In this document: positions 43,608-53,106 of the stretch, piece by piece
Layout: the number at the start of each line of letters is the position of its first letter
Numbering within the stretch: the stretch's first letter is position 1
Assembly: GCF_023638055.1 (NCBI RefSeq)
Contig: NZ_JAKRVY010000001.1
Location: 1 to 64,000 of the forward strand
Length of the DNA: 64,000 nucleotides
Reading direction: 5' to 3'
Source of the DNA: Natranaeroarchaeum aerophilus
Lineage (GTDB): Archaea; Halobacteriota; Halobacteria; Halobacteriales; Natronoarchaeaceae
The notes under the pieces: model-generated
Database searches by the model: none
What the model was told of the DNA's origin: nothing
What the model saw: the letters and a program-made list of their open reading frames with translations, nothing else
Made by a program: the position numbers and the translations under genes

Positions 43608-44888
43608 TCAGTCAAGCGAGAACGAGACAGCGTCGGCGACGGCCTCGATTGACGGCTCGACGGTCGGCGCTCGCCCCACCGCCCCTGCGGTCGTTTCGGG
43701 CCAAGAAATGCCGGCACCAGAGCCGATCGTGACTATCGTCTCGTCCGGATCGATCGCTCCGTCCGCGAGCGCCCGCGATACCGCAGCGGCGGCGAGCCCC
43801 GAAGCGGGTTCGAGGAACACGCCGTCGCGCCCGCACGCCCGGATTGCCGCCTCGACAGCCTCGCGATCGACAACGTAGGCTGCACCGCCGGACTCGCGGA
43901 CGGCATCGAGCGCGCGATCGTCGGCGGTCGGTGCCATCGTCGATGTGCTGATCGGTTCCGGCCCGTGGTCGAAGCCGACGGTCTCCTCGTTCGCGTTGTA
44001 CGCGCAGGCCAGCGGATGGCGCTCTGTCGACTCGGCGCTAAACAGCCGCGGCGTCTCGTCGACGATGCCTGCCGCTGTCAGCTCCCGGAACCCCTTCCAG
44101 ACGCCGTAGATCCCAGCACCTGACCCGACCGGAACTGCAACGGTGTCGGGGACACCGCCGAGCTGCTCAACGAGCTCGAACGCGATCGTCCTGTAGCCTT
44201 CGTAGACGTACGGCTGTCCGCCGAACCATTCGGGAAGGTCATAGGCGACGAACCAGCCCCGATCCGCGAGTGCCTCAAGGAGGGATCGCCGGCCGTCGTA
44301 CTCGGACAGCGTCACGACCGCTGCGCCGTGTGCGCGCATCTGCCTGCAGTGAGGCGGCTCGCTCGACGGCGAGGCACACACGAGGACACGGTCGATCCCA
44401 GCACGGGCGGCGTAGGCCGCGATTGCGCACCCCTGATTGCCTGAAGAGGCTGTCGCGATTCGGTCGGCACCGCTGGCGACGGCATGGGAGACGACAAGCG
44501 CGGCGACCCGGTCTTTCCACGACCATGTCGGGTTCGTCGTCTCGTTTTTCAGGCGAATATCCGGCACCGGTTGGCTGGCATCCGACGCGGAAGCGTCAGC
44601 AAGCGTCGGGGCGTTGACCAGCGGTGTCCACCCCTCACCCATCGAGACGAACGACGTTCCGGCGGTCGGCAGGAACCCCTCATACCGCCGCAGATCCGCT
44701 GGCGCGTTCCCCCCAGCGTCTCCAGGCAGTTCCGCAGGGAGTGGCTGCATCCTCACCTCGAGATCTCCTCCGCAGTCGGGACAGGACGGCGAGCGGTCGG
44801 CGGGCTCGACCATCGTCCCGCACGCCCGACACGTCAATGCGTGATCCGATCCATAGGTCACGACATCCGGTTTGGCGCGGTGATACAT
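43608..44888 (-). CDS. thrC: Threonine synthase-like PLP enzyme
   Basis: 426 residues. The N-terminal zinc-ribbon-like segment CRACG...CPDCGGDLEV is common in archaeal threonine synthases. The PLP-binding part shows SMGEGWTPLV, LKNETTNPTWSWKDRVAALV with the Schiff-base lysine, the TASSGNQGCAIAAYAARAG phosphate/PLP loop region, and a C-terminal glycine-rich VTIGSGAG. Threonine synthase forms threonine from O-phosphohomoserine. Closely related lyases (such as diaminopropionate-type or cystathionine-synthase-like enzymes) share these motifs, so substrate is likely but not proven. Confidence 0.8.
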   Translation of the reverse strand: MYHRAKPDVVTYGSDHALTCRACGTMVEPADRSPSCPDCGGDLEVRMQPLPAELPGDAGGNAPADLRRYEGFLPTAGTSFVSMGEGWTPLVNAPTLADASASDASQPVPDIRLKNETTNPTWSWKDRVAALVVSHAVASGADRIATASSGNQGCAIAAYAARAGIDRVLVCASPSSEPPHCRQMRAHGAAVVTLSEYDGRRSLLEALADRGWFVAYDLPEWFGGQPYVYEGYRTIAFELVEQLGGVPDTVAVPVGSGAGIYGVWKGFRELTAAGIVDETPRLFSAESTERHPLACAYNANEETVGFDHGPEPISTSTMAPTADDRALDAVRESGGAAYVVDREAVEAAIRACGRDGVFLEPASGLAAAAVSRALADGAIDPDETIVTIGSGAGISWPETTAGAVGRAPTVEPSIEAVADAVSFSLD

Positions 44889-44989
44889 ATCGACTGGGGT
44901 CCGGCTGTGCCGCGAACGGAAGGGCGCGGAGAGTAGCCCACATGCGCCGCGAAAGAACGTAATTCATTCCGTGGCCTCTAAGCGGCGGT

Positions 44990-45115
44990 ATGCGAGTCGT
45001 TGTCCCCAACAAGGGCCGCCTGCACGAGCCGTCGATCGATCTACTAGAGCGTGCGGGCCTACACGTCGTCGACGGTGCGGACCGAAAACTGTACGCCGAC
45101 ACGGTCGATCCGGAC
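44990..45115 (+). pseudogene. Duplicated 5' end of hisG
   Basis: 126 bp starting at an ATG encode [20 protein letters not shown] and on to ...YADTVDPD, matching the first 42 codons of the intact hisG at 45901 without indels but with about 14 substitutions (roughly 89% identity), mostly silent. Homology stops abruptly and the frame continues into unrelated sequence. The divergence shows that this is not a fresh target duplication; it may be the native 5' end displaced when a relative's hisG segment recombined in, or the reverse. Confidence 0.85.
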
Positions 45116-45176
45116 TGGGTCGGGATTTGGGGGGTCGGAAGTTAATCGAACCGGTGTCAGTCACATCTGGGGCCGG

Positions 45177-45566
45177 TCAGTACAGTTCTCGCGGATTCTC
45201 GACGACGAGTCCCTCGACCGCCTCGAATCCGCCATCGGTCGTGACGACCGGAGCGTCGAAAAAGCGTGCGACGCCAGCGATCATCATGTCCGGATGCTGG
45301 ATCCGTTGTCCGTTTTTTTCCAGTTCGTTCCGGATCCGTGCTCCTTCGAGAGCGTGTTCGGGCGTGTATTCGATCCGTTCCACCCATGGTAGATCTTGTT
45401 CGATTTCGATGGGGTTGCGGTCAGTTTTGAGTGCACCGTGATACAGTTCGTACAGCCCGATTGCTGGAAGAACGAACGCCTCGTCCTGATGGTCCATCCG
45501 GTACCGTTTCGCGTGGTCGTATCCCCGAAGGAATTCGGCACAGAAGCTGCTATCGAGCACTTTCAT
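45177..45566 (-). CDS. PIN-domain ribonuclease toxin (VapC family)
   Basis: 129 residues. [17 protein letters not shown] gives the first PIN aspartate, VLPAIGLYELYHGAL the central Glu, and HPDMMIAGVARFFDAPVVTT, then DGGF, the distal acidic residues. Expected activity is RNA cleavage. It overlaps its antitoxin by 4 nt (ATGA). The pair sits between two copies of the hisG 5' end, in the opposite orientation to hisG, and so belongs to the inserted segment. Confidence 0.85.
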   Translation of the reverse strand: MKVLDSSFCAEFLRGYDHAKRYRMDHQDEAFVLPAIGLYELYHGALKTDRNPIEIEQDLPWVERIEYTPEHALEGARIRNELEKNGQRIQHPDMMIAGVARFFDAPVVTTDGGFEAVEGLVVENPRELY

Positions 45567-45775
45567 GTACTGGACTCGAAGTCGTCGTCCATTTCGTGCT
45601 TGACTTCCTCTACGGCCTCGTCAATCTTCGTCTCACTCCAGGCTCCGAACCCCGCGAGTGGATCGTCGTCTTCGAGTTCACGTTCGATTACGTCCTCGAA
45701 GCTCTCGTTCCCACGCTTTCGGGCCTGCAGCTTCTCCCAGGTTCGCTCGGAGACTCGGATCGTCTTGTCACTCAT
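45563..45775 (-). CDS. VapB-type antitoxin
   Basis: 70 residues. The N-terminal half, [31 protein letters not shown], is a ribbon-helix-helix-like DNA-binding domain common in haloarchaeal VapB proteins. The acidic C-terminus would neutralise the PIN toxin encoded immediately downstream. Autoregulation of the operon is expected from the family. Confidence 0.8.
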   Translation of the reverse strand: MSDKTIRVSERTWEKLQARKRGNESFEDVIERELEDDDPLAGFGAWSETKIDEAVEEVKHEMDDDFESST

Positions 45776-45900
45776 GTATACATCAATGTATACACTACGA
45801 ATACTTCGTTGTTTCCCCGCTTAGGCCCGCAATGGTACCCCGTGGGACTGACAGACTGAGGCCGAAACACAGTTCACGCAGGACGGTCAACCCATCATCA

Positions 45901-46761
45901 ATGCGAATCGCTGTCCCCAACAAGGGTCGTCTTCACGAGCCAGCACTCGATCTTCTGGAGCGTGCGGGCCTGCACGTCGTCGACGGCGCGGACCGCAAAC
46001 TGTACGCCGACACGGTCGATCCGGACGTCACCCTGCTCTTTGCCCGTGCCGCAGATATTCCCAAATACGTGAGCGACGGTGCAGCGGACGTGGGCATCAC
46101 CGGCCACGATCAGATCGCCGAGTCCGATCCGGACAACGTCACCGAACTGCTGGATCTCGGCTTTGGTCAGTGTCGCCTCGTGCTTGCATCGCCCGAGGAC
46201 GGCGATATCGAGCGCGTCGAACAGCTCGATGGGAAGAAAGTCGCCACCGAGTTCCCGACGATCGCCCGGAACTACTTCGACGAGCAGGGCGTCGACCCCC
46301 ACATCGTCGAGGTGACCGGCGCGACCGAACTCACCCCCCACGTCGAGATGGCCGACGCGATCATCGATATCACGAGCACGGGGACGACGCTCAAAGTAAA
46401 CAGGTTAGGAATCATCGACGAGGTCCTCGCGAGTTCGGTGCGGCTGTTCGCCCGCGATGACGTGGCCGACGACGACAAGGTCGGGCAGATCGAGACCGCA
46501 CTCGAATCGGTGCTGAGCGCCGACGGCAAACGCTACCTGATGATGAACGTCCCCGAAGAGCGCCTCGATGCGGTGCAGGACGTGATCCCCGGCATGGGCG
46601 GCCCAACTGTCATGGACATCGCGAGCGGGAACGGCAAGGACGGGAAGGTCGCCGTCCACGCAGTCGTCGACGAGCGGGACGTCTTCGAGGTCATCACCGA
46701 GGTGAAATCGGAAGGGGCAAGCGATATCCTCGTGACCGAAATCGAGCGGCTCGTCGAGTAG
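45901..46761 (+). CDS. hisG: ATP phosphoribosyltransferase (histidine biosynthesis)
   Basis: 286 residues from the ATG at 45901. [20 protein letters not shown] is the conserved N-terminus; [10 protein letters not shown] and the PRPP-binding DIISTGTTLK-like segment ([20 protein letters not shown]) follow. The C-terminal domain ([20 protein letters not shown], ...[19 protein letters not shown]) is the histidine-sensing regulatory domain of long-form HisG. The enzyme joins ATP and PRPP in the first committed step of histidine synthesis. Its upstream region carries the VapBC insertion, so its native promoter may have been replaced. Confidence 0.95.
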   Translation: MRIAVPNKGRLHEPALDLLERAGLHVVDGADRKLYADTVDPDVTLLFARAADIPKYVSDGAADVGITGHDQIAESDPDNVTELLDLGFGQCRLVLASPEDGDIERVEQLDGKKVATEFPTIARNYFDEQGVDPHIVEVTGATELTPHVEMADAIIDITSTGTTLKVNRLGIIDEVLASSVRLFARDDVADDDKVGQIETALESVLSADGKRYLMMNVPEERLDAVQDVIPGMGGPTVMDIASGNGKDGKVAVHAVVDERDVFEVITEVKSEGASDILVTEIERLVE

Positions 46762-46762
46762 C

Positions 46763-47125
46763 TCAGACGAACACGGAAGCGAGCACGCTCCCGAGCAGGA
46801 CGCTGATCGCGAAGTGGACGACGGTGATCATGGCGGCGAAGCGCCGCTCCGTGTCGTAGAGCCGCTCGATCGCGAGGAAGTCGGCGACGATCGCGGCGAG
46901 AACGACGATCGCGATCCCCGCGCCGGTGCCAAGTAACTGGATACCGACGACGATGATCGACGCCGGGACTGCCCCGACCATCAGGCCGTGCTCGATCCTG
47001 ACGTCACCGAGCACGTACCGGGCGGCGAGATGCGCGGTGATACCGTAGAAGACGGTCGCGATGAGTAAGGTCCCAAGCACGGCCGGGACCGTGTCCGGAA
47101 CGACCGAGAGCGCAGGGAAGATCAT
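46763..47125 (-). CDS. Haloarchaeal four-helix membrane protein, function unknown
   Basis: 120 residues with four hydrophobic segments (AVLGTLLIATVFYGITAHLA, IEHGLMVGAVPASIIVVGIQ, GIAIVVLAAIVADFLAI, ITVVHFAISVLLGSVLASVF). It resembles short conserved membrane proteins found next to hisG or tbp in haloarchaea, but I cannot name a function. Its stop is 1 nt from the stop of the convergent hisG. Confidence 0.75.
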   Translation of the reverse strand: MIFPALSVVPDTVPAVLGTLLIATVFYGITAHLAARYVLGDVRIEHGLMVGAVPASIIVVGIQLLGTGAGIAIVVLAAIVADFLAIERLYDTERRFAAMITVVHFAISVLLGSVLASVFV

Positions 47126-47190
47126 AGTGTGACGTTCCGGCGATGAAACTTGTAGATGCTGATCTATCGGCGAAAGCGAAGTATAGAGCC

Positions 47191-47751
47191 CTACTCCAGC
47201 AAGCCGAGATCTTCGAGTCGGGAGACGATCTTGTCGACGGCGTGCTCGGCGTCGACGGGCTGTTTGCCGCCGGTGATGACGAGTTTCCCGCTACCAAAGA
47301 GTAGTGCAACGACCTCCGGATCGTCGAGTCGGTAGACGAGGCCGGGGAACTGCTCGGGCTCGTACTCGATGTTTTCCAGCCCCAGCCCGATCGCGATCGC
47401 GTTCAGGTTGAGGTTGTGACCCAGATCCGCGGACGTGACGATGTTCTGGACGACAATTTCGGGGTCCTCGTTGACGTTGATCTCGAGGTCACGAAGCTTG
47501 TCGAAGACGATACGCAGACTCTCGTGGACGTCGTCGGTCGATTTCGCGCCGGTACAGACGATCTTGCCCGATCGGAAGATCAGTGCGGCCGACTTGGGTT
47601 CCTGCGTGCGGTAGACGAGGCCGGGGAACTGCTCGGGATCGTAATCCGCGCCCTCGAGGTCCATTGCGACGCTCTGGAGGTCGAGCTCCTGTCCGATGCC
47701 CGTCGACGCGACGACGTTTTCGATATTGATAGTTTCCTTGGGGTCGCTCAT
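47191..47751 (-). CDS. tbp: TATA-box-binding protein
   Basis: 186 residues made of two homologous halves, each with the TBP signature: YDPEQFPGLVYRTQEPKSAA then LIFRSGKIVCTGAKS, and YEPEQFPGLVYRLDDPEVVA then LLFGSGKLVITGGKQ. It forms the saddle that bends promoter TATA boxes for TFB and RNA polymerase. The acidic composition is haloarchaeal. Transcribed divergently from the tRNA methyltransferase gene from a shared AT-rich region. Confidence 0.97.
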   Translation of the reverse strand: MSDPKETINIENVVASTGIGQELDLQSVAMDLEGADYDPEQFPGLVYRTQEPKSAALIFRSGKIVCTGAKSTDDVHESLRIVFDKLRDLEINVNEDPEIVVQNIVTSADLGHNLNLNAIAIGLGLENIEYEPEQFPGLVYRLDDPEVVALLFGSGKLVITGGKQPVDAEHAVDKIVSRLEDLGLLE

Positions 47752-47777
47752 AGTTCGTTTTAAAGGTTGTATTTAAG

Positions 47778-47789
47778 GTTTATAAAGGT
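47778..47789. promoter_or_regulatory. Near-palindromic TATA element between tbp and trmG10
   Basis: GGTTTATAAAGG reads as a TATA box on both strands. On the minus strand it is about 30 nt upstream of the tbp ATG, suggesting a very short leader. On the plus strand it could serve the methyltransferase gene. The position next to tbp raises the possibility of autoregulation by TBP level. Confidence 0.5.
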
Positions 47790-47889
47790 TCATGCCACGG
47801 AACGACTCGTTGGCAAATTTGTAGGTCAGTACGGCGAAACGACGGGCGAAACCGGCCGATTCTTGAGCGCGCACGGCCCAGAGTGGGGT

Positions 47890-48960
47890 GTGTACCTGCT
47901 GGAACTCGGCGGCGAAGACGACCGATTTGCGGCCCGCGAGGCTGCTAGCGCCGCCAGCGATCCCGAACTGGTTGCGCCGGGCGTCGTCACGGCGCGCGCC
48001 ATCGACCGCGAGACGGTTTCGAAGCTCGCGTACACCCGCCGCGCGAGCGAGCTCGTCGGAACGACCGACGCGGACGTCGACAGCGCCGAAGCACTGCTCA
48101 CTGCCGCACCGCTGGACCGCGAGGGGACGGTGGCGGTGCGCGCAGTCGACGTCCGCTCGAGCACCGGCGTCGACACCCAGCGTGTCGAGCGCGCGCTCGG
48201 CGACGTGCTCGTCAGTCGGGGCTTTACAGTCGATCTCGACGATCCCGATCACGTCCTGCGGGCCGTCTTCACCGACGAATCGGCGTGGGAGCGCGACGGC
48301 GATATCGACCCGCGCGAGGCCGTCACGACGGGGACGGCGGACCCCATTCCCGTCGAAGACGATCCCGACGACCTCTGCGCGCTGGGCTGGCTCGCGGTCG
48401 AGAGCGTCCGCGAGTACGGCTCGCGCGCACCGACCGACCGACCCTTCTTCCAGCCCGGCAGCATGGACCCGCTGCTGGCCCGCGCGCTGGTGAACATCGC
48501 CGGGGCGCGCCCGGGCACGACGCTCGTCGATCCAATGTGTGGCACCGGCGGCGTCCTGATCGAGGGCGGCCTTGTGGGCGGATCGGTGCTCGGCGTCGAC
48601 GCACAGGCGAAGATGGCCCGCGGAACGGCGCAGAACCTCGCCGAGCTGGTCCCCGACGAGCGCGTCCTCGGCACAATGCGCGGTGACGCCACCGCCCTGC
48701 CGCTCGCGGACGACGCCGCCGACGCTGTAGTCTTCGACGCGCCCTACGGCCGCCAGTCGAAGATCGCCAATCTCGATCTCGCGGAGCTCGTTGCGGGCGC
48801 GCTCGCAGAGGCACGTCGGATCGCCGACCGGGCGGTCGTCGTCGCTGATCGCTCGTGGGAAACCGAAGCGCGGGCGGCGGGCTGGACCGTCGACGCGCGC
48901 TTCGAGCGTCGGGTCCATCGCTCGCTGACGCGGTACGTGCTGGTGCTGAGTAGCGAGTAA
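47890..48960 (+). CDS. tRNA (guanine(10)-N2)-dimethyltransferase
   Basis: 356 residues from GTG 47890 (VYLLELGGED); the frame is open further upstream but that stretch lacks family sequence and overlaps the promoter. An N-terminal THUMP-like region is followed by the methyltransferase core: LVDPMCGTGGVLIEGGLVGG (SAM-binding) and VVFDAPYGRQSKIANLDL, a variant of the D/N-P-P-Y-G catalytic loop with Ala for the first Pro. It matches archaeal Trm-G10 enzymes, which methylate G10 of tRNA. Start choice moderately certain. Confidence 0.88.
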   Translation: MYLLELGGEDDRFAAREAASAASDPELVAPGVVTARAIDRETVSKLAYTRRASELVGTTDADVDSAEALLTAAPLDREGTVAVRAVDVRSSTGVDTQRVERALGDVLVSRGFTVDLDDPDHVLRAVFTDESAWERDGDIDPREAVTTGTADPIPVEDDPDDLCALGWLAVESVREYGSRAPTDRPFFQPGSMDPLLARALVNIAGARPGTTLVDPMCGTGGVLIEGGLVGGSVLGVDAQAKMARGTAQNLAELVPDERVLGTMRGDATALPLADDAADAVVFDAPYGRQSKIANLDLAELVAGALAEARRIADRAVVVADRSWETEARAAGWTVDARFERRVHRSLTRYVLVLSSE

Positions 48961-49037
48961 ATGGCCCTTCTACCAATACTACAACTATTGAAGCGTATTA
49001 CTACACGCTTCGAAGTGTATTACTACAAAAATCGAGG

Positions 49038-50057
49038 TCAGGCCTCGTTCGCCCACGCCAGCTCCGGCAGTTGCGAGAGCAGATGTGAGACGTGGAGCCG
49101 ATCGTTCGTCCCCTCGGTGAGATCCATGTCGATCTCGCCGGCCATCCGGTAGAGCTTCGTCTGCTTGTCGCCGTCGTACCGTGACTGGGCGATGCGCAGG
49201 ACGTCTTCGAGGACCTCCTCGCCCGAGAGCCCCTCGTCGACGAGCAGGTCGTCGAGCGTCGAGCGGGCGTCGGTGAACTCGCCCGCTTCGGCGGCGTCTA
49301 GCATCTCCTTGACCTGATCGTCGGTGCCCAGATCGCCGAGCACCTCGTAGGCAGCAGTGCGGGTGATCTCGCCCTCTTTCTCGTAGGTGGTCTGTGCGCC
49401 CAGGATCGCCTTCCGGAGGTCGCCATCGGCGTAGCCCGCGATGAACTTGAGGCCGTTCTCGTCGAACTCGGCGTCCTCCGCGGTCGCGATCCGCTCTAAG
49501 ATCTCCGCGATCTCGTCGTGGGTCGGCGCGCGAACAGGAACAGGAAAACACCGCGAGCGGATCGGCGGGATGAGCTTGGTCGGCTGGCGCGTCGTGATGA
49601 CGAACTGGGTCGTTTTGTGGTGACGCTCCATCACCCGACGCAGCGCCTGCTGGAAGTCCTCGCGGATCGCTTCGGCGTTGTCCAGCACGATCGTCTTGTA
49701 GGTCCCCGAGACCGGCGCGTAGCTGGCCGACTCCTTGAGGACGTGGTTGATCATGTCGCGTTTCGCCATCGAGCTTCGCCCCTCCAGAAACGAGGCGAAC
49801 CGCTCGTCGTTTTTGATCTCGGTTTTCGTGCGGTCGAAGAAGTCCGCGACGTTGATCTCGATGAGGTCGTTGTCGGGGTTCTCGTGTGCTTCGGCGGCGA
49901 GCGCGCGGACCGCGGCAGTCTTGCCGCTGCCCGGTGGGCCGTGTAACACGAGGTTCAGCGGCTCGTCGACGCCACGCTGGAGATACTCGCGGACATCGTC
50001 CTGGGGCAGCTCGTCCAGCGACGGGGCGTGCACGTCGGTCCACAGCGGCGAGTCCAT
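49038..50057 (-). CDS. rfcC: Replication factor C small subunit-type clamp loader
   Basis: 339 residues from the ATG at 50055-50057; a GTG one codon earlier is possible. AAA+ features: LVLHGPPGSGKTAAVRALAA (Walker A), a TIVLDNAEAI segment in place of the usual D-E-A-D Walker B, QFVITTRQPTKLIPPIRSRC with the SRC sensor/arginine finger, and YADGDLRKAILGAQTTYEKE. It resembles the diverged haloarchaeal RfcC that joins RfcA and RfcB to load PCNA. The weakened Walker B (DNAE) suggests reduced ATPase activity in this subunit. Confidence 0.85.
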   Translation of the reverse strand: MDSPLWTDVHAPSLDELPQDDVREYLQRGVDEPLNLVLHGPPGSGKTAAVRALAAEAHENPDNDLIEINVADFFDRTKTEIKNDERFASFLEGRSSMAKRDMINHVLKESASYAPVSGTYKTIVLDNAEAIREDFQQALRRVMERHHKTTQFVITTRQPTKLIPPIRSRCFPVPVRAPTHDEIAEILERIATAEDAEFDENGLKFIAGYADGDLRKAILGAQTTYEKEGEITRTAAYEVLGDLGTDDQVKEMLDAAEAGEFTDARSTLDDLLVDEGLSGEEVLEDVLRIAQSRYDGDKQTKLYRMAGEIDMDLTEGTNDRLHVSHLLSQLPELAWANEA

Positions 50058-50142
50058 CACACCCTCGTAGCGACCCCGAGGGTAAGAATCGGTCGGTCGG
50101 GATCCGAAGCCGGTTTACCCGACCGGCGACCAGCATGAGGTA

Positions 50143-51069
50143 ATGACGCTTCGCGTGACGTTTCTGGGGACCAGCGGGGCCGTGCCGACGACCAGACGCA
50201 ACCCCAGCGCGATCTCGGTCGCCCGCGAGGGCGATCACCTCCTCTTTGACTGCGCCGAGGGCACCCAGCGCCAGATGATGCGCTTTGGCACCGGTTTCGA
50301 CGTCTCTCATCTCTTTCTCACCCACACCCACGGCGATCACACCTACGGGATCCCGGGCCTGCTGGACACGATGGACTTCAACGACCGCGAGGCCGCGATG
50401 ACGATTCACGTCCCACCGGGTACGAAAGGCCAGATCAAGGCCTTCATCGAGTCCGCAGGCGGTCGTCCCTCCTTTCCCCTCCGGCTCAACGAGGTCGGCG
50501 ACGACGACGTGGCGCTCCGAACCGACGAGTATGCGGTCCGGACCTTCCCCGTCGAGCACCGGACGACCGCGGTCGGCTACGCGCTTGTCGAGGACGACCG
50601 AAAGGGCCGATTCGACCGCGAGCATGCCGAAGAGCTGGGCGTCCCCGTCGGGCCGAAGTTCTCACGGCTCCACGACGGCAAGCCGGTCGAACTCGATGAT
50701 GGCACCGTTGTCAAACCCGAGCAGGTTGTCGGCGAGCCCCGACCGGGCCGGAAATTCGTCTACACCGGCGATACCCGCCCGGTCGACGAGACCGTCGAGA
50801 TCGCCACGGACGCCGACCTGCTCGTCCACGACGCCACCTTCGCCGAGGACCGACAGGACCGCGCCCGCAAGACCGGCCACTCGACGGCGAGCGAGGCCGC
50901 CGCGGTCGCCCGCCGCGCGAACGCCAAACGACTCGCACTCGTTCACATCTCTTCGCGGTACACCGGCGACGTGAGCGACCACCTGCAGGAAGCCCGCACA
51001 GCGTTCGACGGCGACGTATTCGTGCCCGAGGACGGCGAGACGGTCGACGTGCCGTTTCCCGATAGCTAG
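50143..51069 (+). CDS. rnz: Ribonuclease Z (tRNA 3' processing endonuclease)
   Basis: 308 residues. FLGTSGAVPTTRRNPSAISV, FDCAEGTQRQMMRFG, LTHTHGDHTYGIPGLLDTMD with the zinc-binding HxHxDH, FPVEHRTTAVGYALVED, YTGDTRPVDET and LVHDATFAED, plus a late HSTASEAAAVARRA histidine. This is the complete metallo-beta-lactamase set of RNase Z, which removes 3' trailers from pre-tRNA. Divergent from rfcC with an 85-nt gap. Confidence 0.96.
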   Translation: MTLRVTFLGTSGAVPTTRRNPSAISVAREGDHLLFDCAEGTQRQMMRFGTGFDVSHLFLTHTHGDHTYGIPGLLDTMDFNDREAAMTIHVPPGTKGQIKAFIESAGGRPSFPLRLNEVGDDDVALRTDEYAVRTFPVEHRTTAVGYALVEDDRKGRFDREHAEELGVPVGPKFSRLHDGKPVELDDGTVVKPEQVVGEPRPGRKFVYTGDTRPVDETVEIATDADLLVHDATFAEDRQDRARKTGHSTASEAAAVARRANAKRLALVHISSRYTGDVSDHLQEARTAFDGDVFVPEDGETVDVPFPDS

Positions 51070-51111
51070 ACGAGGACAACATTCACTTTCGACCATCCCC
51101 TACCACGGTCC

Positions 51112-53106
51112 GTGAGCCACCGAACGAGTGCGCTCGATGCCGTGGTTTTCGGCATCGACATCCAGAGCGGTGACGTGCGCGGATCCGCACCCTCCTACGC
51201 GCTGTGTATCTACGACGGCGAGTCGATAGAGCGCGACGTCGTCAGCTACCGCAAGCTCCGGCGGCTGATCGACGACCGCGAGCCGGCGATGCTCGCGACG
51301 GATAACATGTACGAACTCGCCGAGAACAAGGACGCCCTCGTCGGGTTTCTCGGTGACCTGCCCGACGGGACCCGGCTGGTGCAGGTGACCGGCGACGAAC
51401 AGCCCGAACCGCTCTCGCGGGTCGCCAGGCGCCACGGCGTCCCCTACGGCAAGGACCCGATGCAGGAGGCAGAGGCCGCGGCACGACTCGCCGCGGGCAA
51501 CGTCGGCTACGAGGTCTCGGCGTTTACCGACACCACCCAGGTCAAGGTCTCGCGCGGGCGCTCGACCGGCAGCGGCGGCTGGAGCGAGGACCGCTACACC
51601 CGCCGGATCCACGGCTCGGTGAAACGCCGGGCCCGCGAGGTCGAGAGCGCGCTCGACGAGGCGAATCTGGAATACGAAAAGGACGTCACGGAGAAGTACG
51701 GCGGCTACAGCAACGCCGTATTCATGGTGACGGCCCGGCCCGGGGAGATTCCGGTCTCGCGGCACCGCTCGGGCGACACCCGCGTCGAGATCGAGCGCGA
51801 GCGCCGGGACGGCATCGAGTTCGAACCGCTGGTCAAGCGCCGGGACCACGTCGTGGTGGGGATCGACCCCGGCACGACGACCGCCGTCGCCGTGGTCTCG
51901 CTCGACGGCGACCTGCTGGACGTGCTGAGCACGCGCACCGCCGACACCGCCGCCGTGATCGAGTGGATCATCGAGCGCGGGCGGCCCATCGTGCTCGCCG
52001 CGGACGTCACGCCGATGCCCGAGACCGTCGAGAAGATCCGCCGCAGTTTCGACGCCGCGGCGTGGACGCCCGACTCGGATCTGCCGATCGATACGAAACA
52101 GCACCGCACCCGCGAGCACGGCTACGACAACGACCACGAGCGCGACGCGATGGCCGCCGCCCTCTTTGCCTTCGACGACCACGAGGACCAGTTCCGCCGG
52201 ATCGCCCGCAAGGTGCCCGCCGAGTTCGATCGCGGCGAGGTCACGGCAGACGTCGTGCGCAACGACGTGTCGGTCGAGGCGGCGATCGACAGCCGCCGCG
52301 AGGACGAGGGAGCGGACGAAGAGCCCACCGAGCACACGCCACGCGAGCTCACCGCCGAGGAAAAACGCATCCGCGACCTCGAACGGCAGGTCGAACGGCT
52401 CGAAGAGCACGTCGAGAGCCTCGAAGGGACGATCGACGAGAAGGACGACCGGATCGCCGACTTGGAAGACGAACTTTCCGACGCACGCCGCGAGGAACGC
52501 GAGAACGCGCGGGAACGGCGCGAGGTCACCCGGCTCCAGCGCGCGAACGAACGGCTCGAACGCGAGATAGAGGAAGCCGAGGAGCGCAACGAGGCACTCG
52601 AAGGGAAATTAGAACGCCTGAAAGAGCTCTGGAAGCTCGATCACTCGAATTTTGCGGACGTCTCCGCGAAAAAGAAGGATCTGATCCCGATCAAACCCGT
52701 CGCAAAGTTCACCACGAACGCGCTCGAAACCGCCCACGAGCAGTACGGCCTCGCCGAGGACGACGTGATCTACCTCCGGGATGCCAGCGGCGCGGGCCGC
52801 AGCACCGCCGAACGGCTGGTCGAGGTCCAGCCACGCGCCGTCCTGAAAAACGGCGGGAACCTCTCGGAGGTCGCCGACGAGATCCTCTTCGAGCACGGAA
52901 TCCCGGTCGGCCCGGTCTCGGACGTCCGGATGCAGGAGGTCGACGAGCTCGCGGTCGCCCGCGAATCGGACGTCGAGGACGTGATCGACGACTGGGAGGA
53001 CCGGGCCGAAGACCGGCGCAAGGAGCAGACGACTGAGATGGTCGACCAGCTTATCAGCGAGCATCGGGCCGACGACGAGCGGGACAGCCGGGCGACCGAA
53101 CTGTAA
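51112..53106 (+). CDS. DUF460 family protein, RNase H-like nuclease candidate
   Basis: 664 residues from GTG 51112. The first part (VFGIDIQSGDVRGSAPSYAL and AMLATDNMYELA) and a second domain (VVVGIDPGTTTAVAVVSLDG, IVLAADVTPMPETVEKIRRS, GYDNDHERDAMAAALFAFDD) show acidic residues placed as in RNase H-like/RuvC-like folds. A long coiled coil (about residues 410-510, e.g. IRDLERQVERLEEHVESLEG) precedes a C-terminal domain with YLRDASGAGRSTAERLVE. Known as DUF460 in archaea. Nuclease activity is inferred from the fold pattern only. Confidence 0.85.
   Translation: MSHRTSALDAVVFGIDIQSGDVRGSAPSYALCIYDGESIERDVVSYRKLRRLIDDREPAMLATDNMYELAENKDALVGFLGDLPDGTRLVQVTGDEQPEPLSRVARRHGVPYGKDPMQEAEAAARLAAGNVGYEVSAFTDTTQVKVSRGRSTGSGGWSEDRYTRRIHGSVKRRAREVESALDEANLEYEKDVTEKYGGYSNAVFMVTARPGEIPVSRHRSGDTRVEIERERRDGIEFEPLVKRRDHVVVGIDPGTTTAVAVVSLDGDLLDVLSTRTADTAAVIEWIIERGRPIVLAADVTPMPETVEKIRRSFDAAAWTPDSDLPIDTKQHRTREHGYDNDHERDAMAAALFAFDDHEDQFRRIARKVPAEFDRGEVTADVVRNDVSVEAAIDSRREDEGADEEPTEHTPRELTAEEKRIRDLERQVERLEEHVESLEGTIDEKDDRIADLEDELSDARREERENARERREVTRLQRANERLEREIEEAEERNEALEGKLERLKELWKLDHSNFADVSAKKKDLIPIKPVAKFTTNALETAHEQYGLAEDDVIYLRDASGAGRSTAERLVEVQPRAVLKNGGNLSEVADEILFEHGIPVGPVSDVRMQEVDELAVARESDVEDVIDDWEDRAEDRRKEQTTEMVDQLISEHRADDERDSRATEL

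Noticed and set aside
51112-53106. DUF460 protein considered as a defence nuclease linked to the eCIS
   Set aside because: It lies among conserved housekeeping genes about 12 kb from the eCIS and belongs to a widespread archaeal family.
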